Source of the DNA: an uncultured bacterium
Lineage (GTDB): Bacteria; Desulfobacterota; BSN033; UBA1163
NCBI GenBank assembly: GCA_938002255.1
Contig: CALLAL010000020.1
Coordinates: forward strand, 1-64,000
DNA: 64,000 nucleotides
Reading direction: 5' to 3'
Part shown: positions 52,937 to 61,603 of the stretch, one piece after another
Numbering within the stretch: the stretch's first letter is position 1
How the letters are laid out: the number at the start of each line of letters is the position of its first letter
Program-made: the position numbers and the translations under genes
Notes under the pieces: generated by a model
What the model was told of the DNA's origin: nothing
Seen by the model: the letters and a program-made list of their open reading frames with translations, nothing else
Database searches by the model: none

Positions 52937-54037
52937 TTAATTCTTAAAAAATTTTCTCCAGCCACTTGTTTCTTCTTTTTCTTTTTTGAGACTGATTTCT
53001 TCAAACTCCCGGAGAATTTCTTCTTGCCTTTTTGTAAGATTTTTTGGTGTTTTAATGTATATTTGCGCGATAAGATCTCCTCTCCCTGGTCCTCTTAATT
53101 TAGGAAAGCCTTCACCTTTGATCTTTAATACTTCACCATTCTCAATTCCGCGTGGAATGGTAAGGCTTCTTTTGCCGTTTAAGGTGGGAATTTCAATCTC
53201 GGTTCCTAAGGCCGCTTGAGTAAAACTAATAGGGATTTGACAAACAATGTCATCCCCGTCCCGTACAAAGAATTCGTGGGGTTCTACGAATAGAAAAACA
53301 AAGAGATCTCCTGGAGGGCCTCCGCGTTCTCCTTCTTCACCTTCTCCTCGAATCCTTAACTTTGAACCCGTATCGACTCCTGGTGGTATTTTGATTTTGA
53401 TCTTCTTACTTTTTTTAACCCAGCCTGAACCACGGCACTCTTTACAAGGATAGGGAATGTATTTACCTTCTCCCTGGCAATGACTACAGGTGGTGCTGAT
53501 CGTGAAGAATCCCTGGGAACGGACTGTTTGACCGGTTCCTCTGCAACTTGGACATGTAGCTGGAGAAGTCCCTGGCTTTGCCCCTGTACCACTGCAAACT
53601 TCGCAAACCACCCTCTTAGGAATCTCGATTTCATCCTCCTTTCCGAAGGCAGCGTCATAAAAAGAAATTTTTAAATCATATCTTAAATCAGCGCCTTGAC
53701 GGGGTCTCGCTCGGCGCCGAGATGACGTTCCAAAGCCAAAAAAATCTTCAAAGATATCGCTAAAACTGGTAAAGATATCGTCAAAACCCCTGAAGCCTGT
53801 GAATCCTGTACCTTTTAGGCCTTCAATTCCGTAACGATCGTAAATCTCCCTCTTTTGAGGATCCCTTAAAACCTCATAGGCTTCTGAAGCGACTTTAAAT
53901 TTTTCCTCAGCTTCCTTATCCCCCGGATTGCGATCAGGATGGTATTGCATCGCTATTTTTCTATAAGCTTTTTTAATTTCTTCCTCATTAGCGCTTCTCG
54001 AAACGCCGAGAATTTTATAATAATCTTTGTCTTCCAT
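52937..54037 (-). CDS. dnaJ: Chaperone DnaJ
   Basis: This 366-residue type I J-protein stimulates DnaK. It has a J domain with YHPDRNPG and a Gly/Phe-rich stretch. Four CxxCxGxG zinc motifs follow ([32 protein letters not shown]), and then the two substrate-binding beta domains. The length is complete. No Shine-Dalgarno is obvious. dnaK and grpE are not adjacent, which is unusual for a main DnaJ. Confidence 0.96.
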   Translation of the reverse strand: MEDKDYYKILGVSRSANEEEIKKAYRKIAMQYHPDRNPGDKEAEEKFKVASEAYEVLRDPQKREIYDRYGIEGLKGTGFTGFRGFDDIFTSFSDIFEDFFGFGTSSRRRARPRQGADLRYDLKISFYDAAFGKEDEIEIPKRVVCEVCSGTGAKPGTSPATCPSCRGTGQTVRSQGFFTISTTCSHCQGEGKYIPYPCKECRGSGWVKKSKKIKIKIPPGVDTGSKLRIRGEGEEGERGGPPGDLFVFLFVEPHEFFVRDGDDIVCQIPISFTQAALGTEIEIPTLNGKRSLTIPRGIENGEVLKIKGEGFPKLRGPGRGDLIAQIYIKTPKNLTKRQEEILREFEEISLKKEKEETSGWRKFFKN

Positions 54038-54117
54038 AGGGTATAAGAAGGATAGGGTTTAGGATCAAGGTGTTGAGTTTTATGCCTTCACCTCAATCGA
54101 TCGGTCTTAAAAAGTTT

Positions 54118-54456
54118 TTATTTTTCATAATCTTCTAAAATTTTCCCTGTTCTTCCTCTCTCAACAATTTCATCTAATTTAGGACCCAAATCAACCCCCA
54201 TCTCCTTCATCCTCTTTTTAGCCCATAATCCAATATTTCTTGAGTCCCGATAGAAATCATCCCCTCTTGGTTTGGATGTATCGAAATTTGCCAAACGGGA
54301 TGCCTCAGTCTGATGGACAGAAAAAGATGAGATCAGTTTCCTAAGGGTCTTGCTTCCACAATATTTACATTTAATATTTCTTTCTTCACGAAGATTAAGC
54401 AATAAATGACTGAATTCCTTTTGGCAACGATGACAACGGTATTCATAAATAGGCAT
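54118..54456 (-). CDS. FmdB-type zinc-ribbon protein
   Basis: This 112-residue protein has an FmdB zinc ribbon at its N-terminus: MPIYEYRCHRC with C8 and C11, and C30 and C33 in KCKYC. A charged helical tail of about 70 residues follows. FmdB family members are putative regulatory proteins. It follows the small charged protein by 2 bp and precedes dnaJ by 80 bp. Confidence 0.88.
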   Translation of the reverse strand: MPIYEYRCHRCQKEFSHLLLNLREERNIKCKYCGSKTLRKLISSFSVHQTEASRLANFDTSKPRGDDFYRDSRNIGLWAKKRMKEMGVDLGPKLDEIVERGRTGKILEDYEK

Positions 54457-54458
54457 AT

Positions 54459-54698
54459 TTACTTTCCCTTAACAGTTTTCTTCTTTCCATCTTTCAGGGA
54501 AGAAGAACTTTCTTTTTTGGAAGAGGTTTCCTGTTCATCAGAAGTTAACTCATCTTCATCAGGGTTAAAAATCTTCTCACTGACATCAGGGAGCTTAGCA
54601 AGATAGGCTTGATAATCTTTCAAGGTGATAACCCCATTTTTGATGTTTCGTTCAATATTTCGTTTATCAAATTTTTTGCCCTCATCAATGTGCATATC
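54459..54698 (-). CDS. Small charged hypothetical protein
   Basis: This protein of about 79 residues starts MHIDEGKKFDKRNIERNIKNGVITLKDYQ (shown only in part by motif: GVITLKDYQAYLAKLPDV) and ends in a Lys/Ser/Glu-rich tail. I do not recognise a named domain. The start at 54698 is set by AAAGGAG 6 nt upstream, and a longer frame reaches 54716. It sits before the FmdB gene in the same message, so a shared role is possible. Confidence 0.72.
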   Translation of the reverse strand, partial: DMHIDEGKKFDKRNIERNIKNGVITLKDYQAYLAKLPDVSEKIFNPDEDELTSDEQETSSKKESSSSLKDGKKKTVKGK

Positions 54699-54740
54699 GA
54701 ACTCCTTTAATCTCATTACCTATTTAATGGTTCAACAAAT

Positions 54741-54769
54741 AAAATAGCATAATTCATTACCCCCTTCAA
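54741..54769 (-). promoter_or_regulatory. Candidate promoter of the minus-strand operon starting at 54698
   Basis: On the minus strand TTGAAG (54769 to 54764) and TATTTT (54746 to 54741) are 17 nt apart, about 45 bases before the small charged protein. Confidence 0.5.
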
Positions 54770-54858
54770 GATGTTTTGTAACGCTCTGTTATTTAATGTG
54801 AATTTAAATTAGACGTTGAACATAGGTAACTCGCTTAATATAAATTTGTACAAAATTG

Positions 54859-54887
54859 TTGACAAATGACAAAAATGTTTATAATAA
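54859..54887 (+). promoter_or_regulatory. Sigma-70-type promoter of the ketosynthase-kinase operon
   Basis: A perfect TTGACA (54859-54864) is followed by TATAAT (54880-54885, 15-nt spacer) overlapping TAATAA (54882-54887, 17-nt spacer), about 45 bp before the ATG at 54929. Confidence 0.65.
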
Positions 54888-54928
54888 TAATTTTTAAAAA
54901 TTTTCATGAGTTAGGAAAAAGGAGAACT

Positions 54929-56167
54929 ATGGAAAAGAGAAGAGTTGTTGTGACTGGAATAGGAGTTGTGGCACCCAATGGTATCGGAATTGATCCTTTC
55001 TGGGATTCCTTAGTTCATGGAAGGTCAGGTATCAAAACTATTGAATTTTTTGATACATCTTCATACGCATGCAAAGTGGCCGGACATGTAGATGAATTTA
55101 ATCCCGCCGATTATGTAAGCCCTAAAAATGTAAGGAGAATGGATCGCTTTTCACAATTTGGGGTTGCCTGTTCAAAATTGGCTTTAACAGATTCAAACAT
55201 TGACTTGGATGAAATAGAACATGATCGCATAGGTATTTCCGTCGGTTCCTCGGTTGGAGGCAATCCTCAGGCAGAAGATCAATATGCCATATTCTTAGAA
55301 AAAGGTTTAAACAGAGTTAATCCTCTTTTAAGTACTAGATTTTTTATTGGATCCTGTATGAATAATATTTGTATGGAACTTGGTATTCATGGTCCGTGTT
55401 TTTCCATATCCACAGGATGTGCTACTGGTGCTGACAATATAGGTATTGCCTTCGATATGATTAGAGGGGGGAAATTAGATTTAATGCTAACTGGTGCTGT
55501 TGAGACACCATTGTCTCCACTCACGTTCGGTTCCTTCTCCATCATCGGTATTTTGACAACCCAAAATGAACCGCCTCATGGCACTCCTAAACCTTTTGAC
55601 AGATATAGGGATGGAATTGTATTAAGCGAAGGTGGAGCTGTATTAGTTTTGGAAGAACTTCAGCATGCCATGAAAAGGCAAGCAAAAATATATGCTGAGA
55701 TCGTAGGCTTTGCAACCACACATGATGGCTACCATTTAACTCAACCTGCTCCAGATGGAGCGCAAGCTGAAAGAGCCATAGAAATGGCTTTGCAGGATGG
55801 TGGTGTTCAAATAGAAGAGGTCGATTATATTTGCGCACATGGATCAGGAACAATCCTCAATGATAGAATTGAAAGTATGATTATCAAGAGAATGTTTTAT
55901 CATGATTCAAAGGAAATTCTTGTAAGTTCTATTGAATCTATGATAGGGCATCCTTTAGGAGCTGCCGGGGCCTTAAAAATTGCTTCTGCTGCTTGTGCTA
56001 TTCATTATGGAATCATCCCTCCAACAATTAATTACGAGCATCCTGATCCCGAATGTGATCTCAATTATGTGCCCAATAAGTCCATAAAAAAAGAATTAAG
56101 TGTTGTCGTTTCTAATTCCTTTAGCTTTGGCGGTAAAAATTCCGTCATCGTCTTAAGGAAAGTTTAA
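54929..56167 (+). CDS. FabF-like beta-ketoacyl synthase with altered active site
   Basis: This 412-residue ketosynthase of the KAS II fold has nucleophile C164 (STGCATGAD), H304 (CAHGSGT) and H341 (IGHPLGAAGA). The Lys that KAS I/II enzymes carry just before the second His (TKSMTGH in E. coli FabF) is Glu336 here (IESMIGH), and HGTST reads HGSGT. The frame runs back to 54866, but AAAAAGGAGAA places the start at 54929. The DNA is AT-richer than the regions around it. It begins an operon with a sensor kinase 11 bp on, an odd partner for fatty-acid synthesis. It may be a specialised or non-condensing homologue. Confidence 0.88.
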   Translation: MEKRRVVVTGIGVVAPNGIGIDPFWDSLVHGRSGIKTIEFFDTSSYACKVAGHVDEFNPADYVSPKNVRRMDRFSQFGVACSKLALTDSNIDLDEIEHDRIGISVGSSVGGNPQAEDQYAIFLEKGLNRVNPLLSTRFFIGSCMNNICMELGIHGPCFSISTGCATGADNIGIAFDMIRGGKLDLMLTGAVETPLSPLTFGSFSIIGILTTQNEPPHGTPKPFDRYRDGIVLSEGGAVLVLEELQHAMKRQAKIYAEIVGFATTHDGYHLTQPAPDGAQAERAIEMALQDGGVQIEEVDYICAHGSGTILNDRIESMIIKRMFYHDSKEILVSSIESMIGHPLGAAGALKIASAACAIHYGIIPPTINYEHPDPECDLNYVPNKSIKKELSVVVSNSFSFGGKNSVIVLRKV

Positions 56168-56178
56168 CTTTTAATGCC

Positions 56179-58323
56179 ATGAATCCACTTTCCCTTTCTG
56201 CCTTTTTTACAGCAGCAACAAGTTTGGTTCTTGGAGGATTAGTTTTTGTAAAAAAAGGAAGAGATAAAATTTCCGTTACCTATGCTTTATTAAATTTAAG
56301 TTTCTTTATGTGGGTTTTTGGAATCGGAATGGAAATTATTGCGCCCAATAAATATTGGGGGTTTTTCTGGAACCGATGGTTATACTCTGGTGCAATTTTT
56401 ATCCCTACATTTTATCTTCAGTTTATACATTTTTATCTTCGTCGGATAAAAAAAGAAATCCTAATTTTTTGCTATATTGTATCCATCATCTTCTTCTTTT
56501 TTAACTTTACACCTTTCTTTGTAAAAGATTTAATCCCCAAAGGCTCCTTCAATTATGCCTCTGTCCCAGGCATTCTATTTCCCTTTTTTGTTCTTTTTTT
56601 CTTCCTAACTATTGCATATTCCTTTTATATTATTATTCAAGTTTACAAGAATTCAATAGGGGTTCAAAGAAATCAGGCGAAATTTCTGCTCCTGTCTTCG
56701 ATTATTGGTTTCTCGGGGGGATCGACCAATTTTTTATTGGTGTTCGAGTTTCTATATATCCCACCCATCGGAAACTACTTCATAGCATTAGGGCTTTTCA
56801 TTTTATTCTATCATATTATCAGGCATCGAGATATCAACATTGTGCTGACGAAAGGGACAACCTATTTTATTATAGGATTACTGCTTCTCTTACCCTCAAT
56901 AGCTCTCATCACAATTGGACAGAAATATTTTTTTGGGCGAATGGATTATCTTTTTTCTATCATTGTTTTTTCTATTATTCTATTGGTTACTACTTGCTTT
57001 CCTAAAATAAAGCCTTTTACAGAGAAGATCATAGAACAATTTCTTTTTAAAGATCGTTACAATTATCGGGATACATTAGGCCAGTTCAGTAAAGCCATGG
57101 TGAACATCCTTGACCTTGGATCTCTTTCAAAGAGAATCATTGAGACCATGACTCAGACCTTAGGGGCGGATAAAGCCTCCCTCTTCTTGTTGAATGACGA
57201 AAGGGGAGGATTCGAGCTATTCGAATCAAAGAATATCACTTTCTCCTCCCCATCCCCTCTTCTTCCCAAAGAAGCACCTCTTCCTGCTTACTTACAAAAG
57301 ATGAAAGAGATTATCGTCAAGGAAATGCTGGCTAAAGGCATCAAAATTCCTGATTTAAAAAAAGTCACTGAACAAATGGATGAGCTTGCAGCAGAGGTCA
57401 GTATCCCATTGATTTCGAAAAGACAGCTCGTTGGAATTATCAATCTCAGTCATAAATTTAACAAAGATATGTATTACCAAGAGGATATTGATCTCCTGAC
57501 GACCCTGGCCAATCAAACGGCGATTGCCATTGAAAATGCAAGGCTTTACGAAGATTTAAAAAAATCAAAATCCTATGTCCGGAGAGCGGATCGTCTTGCT
57601 TCTCTCGGAACCCTGACCGCAGGCCTTGCCCATGAGATCCGAAATCCACTGGTCGCTATTAAGACCCTCACCCAATTGCTCCCAGAGCGCCTGGAAGATG
57701 AAGAATTCCGAAGCCACTTTCTGAGTATCGCCTCTGGAGAAGTAGAGAGAATCTCTCATTTAGTGAATGAACTCCTTGATTTTGCAAGACCATCAAACCC
57801 AAAATTGGAATTTGAGGACATCAATAGTATCCTGGATGGAATGATTCTTCTGGTTTCCACGGAGAGCAAAAAAAAGCATATCCAAATCCAAAAACAGTAT
57901 CTCCCTGATTTACCCCCCGTCAAAGTAGATCGAGAGCAGATCAAACAAGTTTTCCTAAATATTCTGTTAAATGCCATTGATGCGACTCCAGAAAATGGAA
58001 CCCTTACGGTGAAGACTCGTTCCTTTACTAAGCCAGGTGGAGAGCTATTTCTCCAGGTGGAATTTAAAGATACAGGTTGTGGGATTCCACAGGAACATTT
58101 AGAGGAGATCTTCAATCCCTTCTTCACGACAAAAACATCGGGAAGCGGTTTGGGTTTGTCCATCTCGAATCAGATTGTTCAGGACCATAAGGGATACATC
58201 AGTGTCGAGAGTCAAGTAAATCAGGGAACTTCTTTCTTCGTCAATTTACCGGTAGATCAGGATCATCCCAAAAGGAGACGAAGCGATTTCGAAAGTCAGC
58301 AAACTTTTTCTGAACCAAGATGA
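56179..58323 (+). CDS. Membrane sensor histidine kinase, 7TM-GAF-HisKA-HATPase
   Basis: This 714-residue kinase has about seven to eight membrane helices in residues 1-270, resembling the histidine-kinase N-terminal 7TM region also seen in PrsK-like kinases. A GAF domain follows (about 295-455, ending DLLTTLANQTAIAIENARLYEDL). The HisKA domain has H485 in LAHEIRNPLVAIK, and the complete ATPase domain has ILLNAIDATP, DTGCGIP and GSGLGLSI. It overlaps the next gene by 4 bases. The signal is unknown. With the chimera and NtrC-type regulator that follow, it forms a three-gene relay. Confidence 0.92.
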   Translation: MNPLSLSAFFTAATSLVLGGLVFVKKGRDKISVTYALLNLSFFMWVFGIGMEIIAPNKYWGFFWNRWLYSGAIFIPTFYLQFIHFYLRRIKKEILIFCYIVSIIFFFFNFTPFFVKDLIPKGSFNYASVPGILFPFFVLFFFLTIAYSFYIIIQVYKNSIGVQRNQAKFLLLSSIIGFSGGSTNFLLVFEFLYIPPIGNYFIALGLFILFYHIIRHRDINIVLTKGTTYFIIGLLLLLPSIALITIGQKYFFGRMDYLFSIIVFSIILLVTTCFPKIKPFTEKIIEQFLFKDRYNYRDTLGQFSKAMVNILDLGSLSKRIIETMTQTLGADKASLFLLNDERGGFELFESKNITFSSPSPLLPKEAPLPAYLQKMKEIIVKEMLAKGIKIPDLKKVTEQMDELAAEVSIPLISKRQLVGIINLSHKFNKDMYYQEDIDLLTTLANQTAIAIENARLYEDLKKSKSYVRRADRLASLGTLTAGLAHEIRNPLVAIKTLTQLLPERLEDEEFRSHFLSIASGEVERISHLVNELLDFARPSNPKLEFEDINSILDGMILLVSTESKKKHIQIQKQYLPDLPPVKVDREQIKQVFLNILLNAIDATPENGTLTVKTRSFTKPGGELFLQVEFKDTGCGIPQEHLEEIFNPFFTTKTSGSGLGLSISNQIVQDHKGYISVESQVNQGTSFFVNLPVDQDHPKRRRSDFESQQTFSEPR

Positions 58324-59891
58324 ACTATCAAGATCTCATTCACTCTCCAATCTTGTCACCCGGTGTAGCCAAGCTGGTTCAACGATGTGCCCGGAGTAAC
58401 GTCCCTGTCTTCATCCAAGGGGAACCCGGAACAGGAAAGGAACTGGTTGCCAAATTGATCCATCAGATGGGGGATTGGAACTCTTCTCTTTTTTATCGAG
58501 TGGATTGCCAGCTTCTTCCAGAAGATGGCCTATTCCCCTATCTCTCTTCTCTCCTTGACAAGATCCATTTTATCGAGAAACCCGTTACCATCTTTTTAGA
58601 CGAAGTGGGGCATCTCAGTCCCACCGACCAGCTGAAACTTCTCGAACTGTTGGAAGACCATCTGTTACAGAATGGTCTCGATAAAAAACCCATTCAAAAT
58701 ATCAGACTGATTTCATCCTCTTCAGAAAACTTAGAAGGAAAAGTCACCCGAAGGGATTTTTCGAGGAATCTTTACCTCCGTTTGAAAATCGTGTCTATTC
58801 ATGTCCCTCCCTTGCGAGATCGCCCCCAAGAAATACCTGCCATCGCTCGTTATCTCCTCATGGAAAAGATTCGAGAACTTAAGCTTCCACAAAAGGAAAT
58901 TTCTGAAAAAGTCCTTGGGTTGTTGACCGAATATTGGTGGCCAGGGAACCTAAAAGAACTGGAGCAGGTGATTATTCGGGCTGCAATTTTGTCAGAGGGA
59001 GATCACATTATGGAGAAGGACCTGGCGATGGAAAACTCGATGGATAAAAATTCCTTTATCGAATTTATTGAAAAGGCTGAGATGAAAGCCAAGGCTTCTT
59101 CACAGAAAGGATCCTCCCCTCCATCTTCGCCCAATGGATATCCATTACCAGATGCTTCCCTTTTCTTTATCGAACTTGTCCATCGGATTAAAAATCCCCT
59201 GGTTTCAATCAAGACCTTTACCCAACTTCTGAGGGATAAGTTTAATGACGAAGAATTTAGAAACTATTTCTACCGTATCGTCACCGAGGATATTGAAAAG
59301 ATAGACCAAGTCCTCAATGGTCTCCTCAACTATATTAAGATCAGTCATCCCATTGAGAAACGAGATACCATCCATTCCATCCTCGAAGAGGTTTTGAAAC
59401 GGTTCAGTCCAGACCTCGAAGCTAAAAAGATCAGAATATTCAAAAGATTTGAGAAAGACCTTCCTGAAACCATTCTCCATGAAGAGCAATTAAGATATGT
59501 TCTCACTTCTTTAATTCAATATGCCCTGCCCTCTATTCCTGTGAATGGCAGTATCGGAATTCTTACTAAATCGATCGAGCATAACGGATTTCATCCAGAA
59601 GATAAGGATCAGTCCCCCTCCTTACCAAAGGGGAAAAAGTATATTGAAATATTGATGGTTTTCACTGGCTACAGAAAGCCTCTCGAATCTTTTGAACCCC
59701 TTTTAGGGATCACCCCTGTCCCCCAGAAGGAGATGGCTGACCTTGAAATTAGACTTCTCAAAGAGATGATTGAAAGGAACCGAGGGATGATGACTTATGA
59801 AGTCAATGAGAGGAAAATGAGAACCATTATCTCATTGAAGTTACCCCCGGAGAGAAGAAAAGTGATCACCTATCCTTCTACCCCCGGATAG
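58320..59891 (+). CDS. Chimeric AAA+ (sigma-54-type) / histidine-kinase-like protein
   Basis: This is a 523-residue fusion. Residues 1-235 are an NtrC-type AAA+ domain with Walker A GEPGTGKE (34-41), Walker B FLDE (92-95), arginines in LYLRLK and PPLRDR, and WWPGNLKELE. The segment carrying GAFTGA is missing, so it should not contact sigma-54. Residues 280-345 are a HisKA-like helical pair (ELVHRIKNPLVSIK, H288) very similar to the upstream kinase. The rest is an ATPase domain without recognisable N, G1 or G2 boxes. There is no receiver and no DNA-binding domain. It is probably a signalling adaptor or inhibitor, and it overlaps the kinase gene. Confidence 0.85.
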   Translation: MNYQDLIHSPILSPGVAKLVQRCARSNVPVFIQGEPGTGKELVAKLIHQMGDWNSSLFYRVDCQLLPEDGLFPYLSSLLDKIHFIEKPVTIFLDEVGHLSPTDQLKLLELLEDHLLQNGLDKKPIQNIRLISSSSENLEGKVTRRDFSRNLYLRLKIVSIHVPPLRDRPQEIPAIARYLLMEKIRELKLPQKEISEKVLGLLTEYWWPGNLKELEQVIIRAAILSEGDHIMEKDLAMENSMDKNSFIEFIEKAEMKAKASSQKGSSPPSSPNGYPLPDASLFFIELVHRIKNPLVSIKTFTQLLRDKFNDEEFRNYFYRIVTEDIEKIDQVLNGLLNYIKISHPIEKRDTIHSILEEVLKRFSPDLEAKKIRIFKRFEKDLPETILHEEQLRYVLTSLIQYALPSIPVNGSIGILTKSIEHNGFHPEDKDQSPSLPKGKKYIEILMVFTGYRKPLESFEPLLGITPVPQKEMADLEIRLLKEMIERNRGMMTYEVNERKMRTIISLKLPPERRKVITYPSTPG

Positions 59892-59944
59892 AAACATTCA
59901 ATCTAAATGGAAGGGGGGAAAACGTTTAAGATGAGGGAGTAGCA

Positions 59945-61351
59945 ATGGTGGATAAGGAGTTTATGAAAAGTATTTTAGTTGTTGATGATGAAGTAGGGGC
60001 AAGGGAATCCTTGAAAATGATCCTTAAGAAAGACTACCAGGTCTTTCTTGCCAAGAATGCAGAGGAAGCATTTCGTCAGATGGAAACCTGTCATCCGGAT
60101 GTCATCCTGTTGGACCTCATTCTTCCGGATATGGATGGCCTAAGGGTCTTAGAAAAATTGAAACAAACGTTTCCAGATCAGATCGTCATCATGATCACGG
60201 CCACCAAGACCATCAAAACTGCTGTCGAAGCGATGAAACTCGGCGCCTATGATTATATCACAAAACCTTTTGATGTGGATGAACTCCGCCTGATCATCCA
60301 TCGTGCCCTTTCCACCCGAGCCCTTAAAGAAGAGAATCAACGGCTCTGGATGGAAGTGGACCGGAGCTTCGGTTTCGATAATATTATTGGGAAAAGCAAA
60401 GAGATGAAAGAAATCTTTAAAGTAGTCAAACAGGTTGCTGATACCCGATCCACCGTCCTGATTATGGGGGAAAGCGGAACGGGGAAAGAACTCATTTCCC
60501 GTGCCATTCACTACCATAGCCCGCGTAAAAATCATCCTTTCGTCACGATCAACTGCGCAGCGATCCCTGAAACCTTAATCGAAAGCGAACTCTTTGGTCA
60601 CGAAAAAGGGGCTTTTACCAATGCGATCGAGAAAAAGTTAGGACGTTTTGAAATGGCTCATCTGGGAACGCTCTTTCTTGATGAAATCGGTGAATTGAGT
60701 TTAATGACACAAGCAAAGATCCTGAGATTTCTTGAAGAAAAGGAATTTAATCGTGTCGGAGGTTCAAGAACCATCAAGGTTGATGTCCGACTGATTACAG
60801 CGACCAATAAGGATTTGCCACAGCTGGTTAAGCAAGGTCAATTTCGAGAAGATCTCTACTACCGAATCAATGTCGTCCCGATCATTCTACCTCCCTTAAG
60901 AGAACGGAGAGAGGACATTCCTCTCCTCATTAACCATTTTATCCGAAAGTTTAATGAGGAAAATAAGAAAGAGGTCAAAGGAGTGAGCCAGGAGGCTTTG
61001 GAGTTGTTGTTGAAATACGAGTGGCCAGGGAACGTTCGCGAATTAGAAAATTTAATTGAACGTATCATCGCCCTCACCCAAAACGAAATCATTGAGGCGA
61101 ATGAACTGCCGCTCCCTGTCGTCAACCAATCCAAGACAAATGGTTTAAAAGAGTCCGTTTTAAGTGGGCAGATCTCCTTTTCCAAGGCAGAGGAGGAATT
61201 TGAGAAAGAGATCATTTTGGACGCCCTGAGAAGGGCCAATTTTATCCAGTCCCATGCCGCTGAGATTCTAGGGATTAGCAGACGGATTCTTAAATATAAG
61301 ATGGATAAGTTAGGTATCCAGCAGCCAGAACGAACCAAATCTTTTTCTTAA
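59945..61351 (+). CDS. Sigma-54-dependent response regulator (NtrC family)
   Basis: This 468-residue regulator has a receiver domain (D57, TKPFD Lys), an AAA+ domain (GESGTGKE, FLDEIGEL, WPGNVREL) and a Fis-type helix-turn-helix (SHAAEILGISRRILKYK). The sigma-54 loop reads GAFTNA (222-227) rather than GAFTGA. GGGAG precedes the ATG. It is the output of the kinase/chimera operon and could act on the -24/-12 promoter at 61539, just downstream of its own gene. Confidence 0.93.
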   Translation: MVDKEFMKSILVVDDEVGARESLKMILKKDYQVFLAKNAEEAFRQMETCHPDVILLDLILPDMDGLRVLEKLKQTFPDQIVIMITATKTIKTAVEAMKLGAYDYITKPFDVDELRLIIHRALSTRALKEENQRLWMEVDRSFGFDNIIGKSKEMKEIFKVVKQVADTRSTVLIMGESGTGKELISRAIHYHSPRKNHPFVTINCAAIPETLIESELFGHEKGAFTNAIEKKLGRFEMAHLGTLFLDEIGELSLMTQAKILRFLEEKEFNRVGGSRTIKVDVRLITATNKDLPQLVKQGQFREDLYYRINVVPIILPPLRERREDIPLLINHFIRKFNEENKKEVKGVSQEALELLLKYEWPGNVRELENLIERIIALTQNEIIEANELPLPVVNQSKTNGLKESVLSGQISFSKAEEEFEKEIILDALRRANFIQSHAAEILGISRRILKYKMDKLGIQQPERTKSFS

Positions 61352-61538
61352 ACTGATTTGATTTACTAAATTTTTTACCCTCTTCCTTATCATCACAAAA
61401 TGTCAATTTTTGTCCATTTTTGAACAATAACTTGTCTCTTCCCCTAAACCTTTCTTCAAACCCATAACTTTCTTTTGAAATCTTTTGAAGATACAAGAAG
61501 TTACATATTAAAAAGAATTCGATATGGAAAAATTAGGA

Positions 61539-61554
61539 TGGCAACATTTTTGCT
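61539..61554 (+). promoter_or_regulatory. Sigma-54-type (-24/-12) promoter of the HD-GYP regulator
   Basis: TGGCA (61539-61543) and TTGCT (61550-61554) have exact RpoN spacing, about 50 bp before the ATG at 61604. The site lies in a 252-bp AT-rich gap right after an NtrC-type regulator gene. Confidence 0.7.
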
Positions 61555-61603
61555 TTAATAATTATCTAATTATTCCGATATGGTCGATTGAGAGGTTTAA
61601 AGA

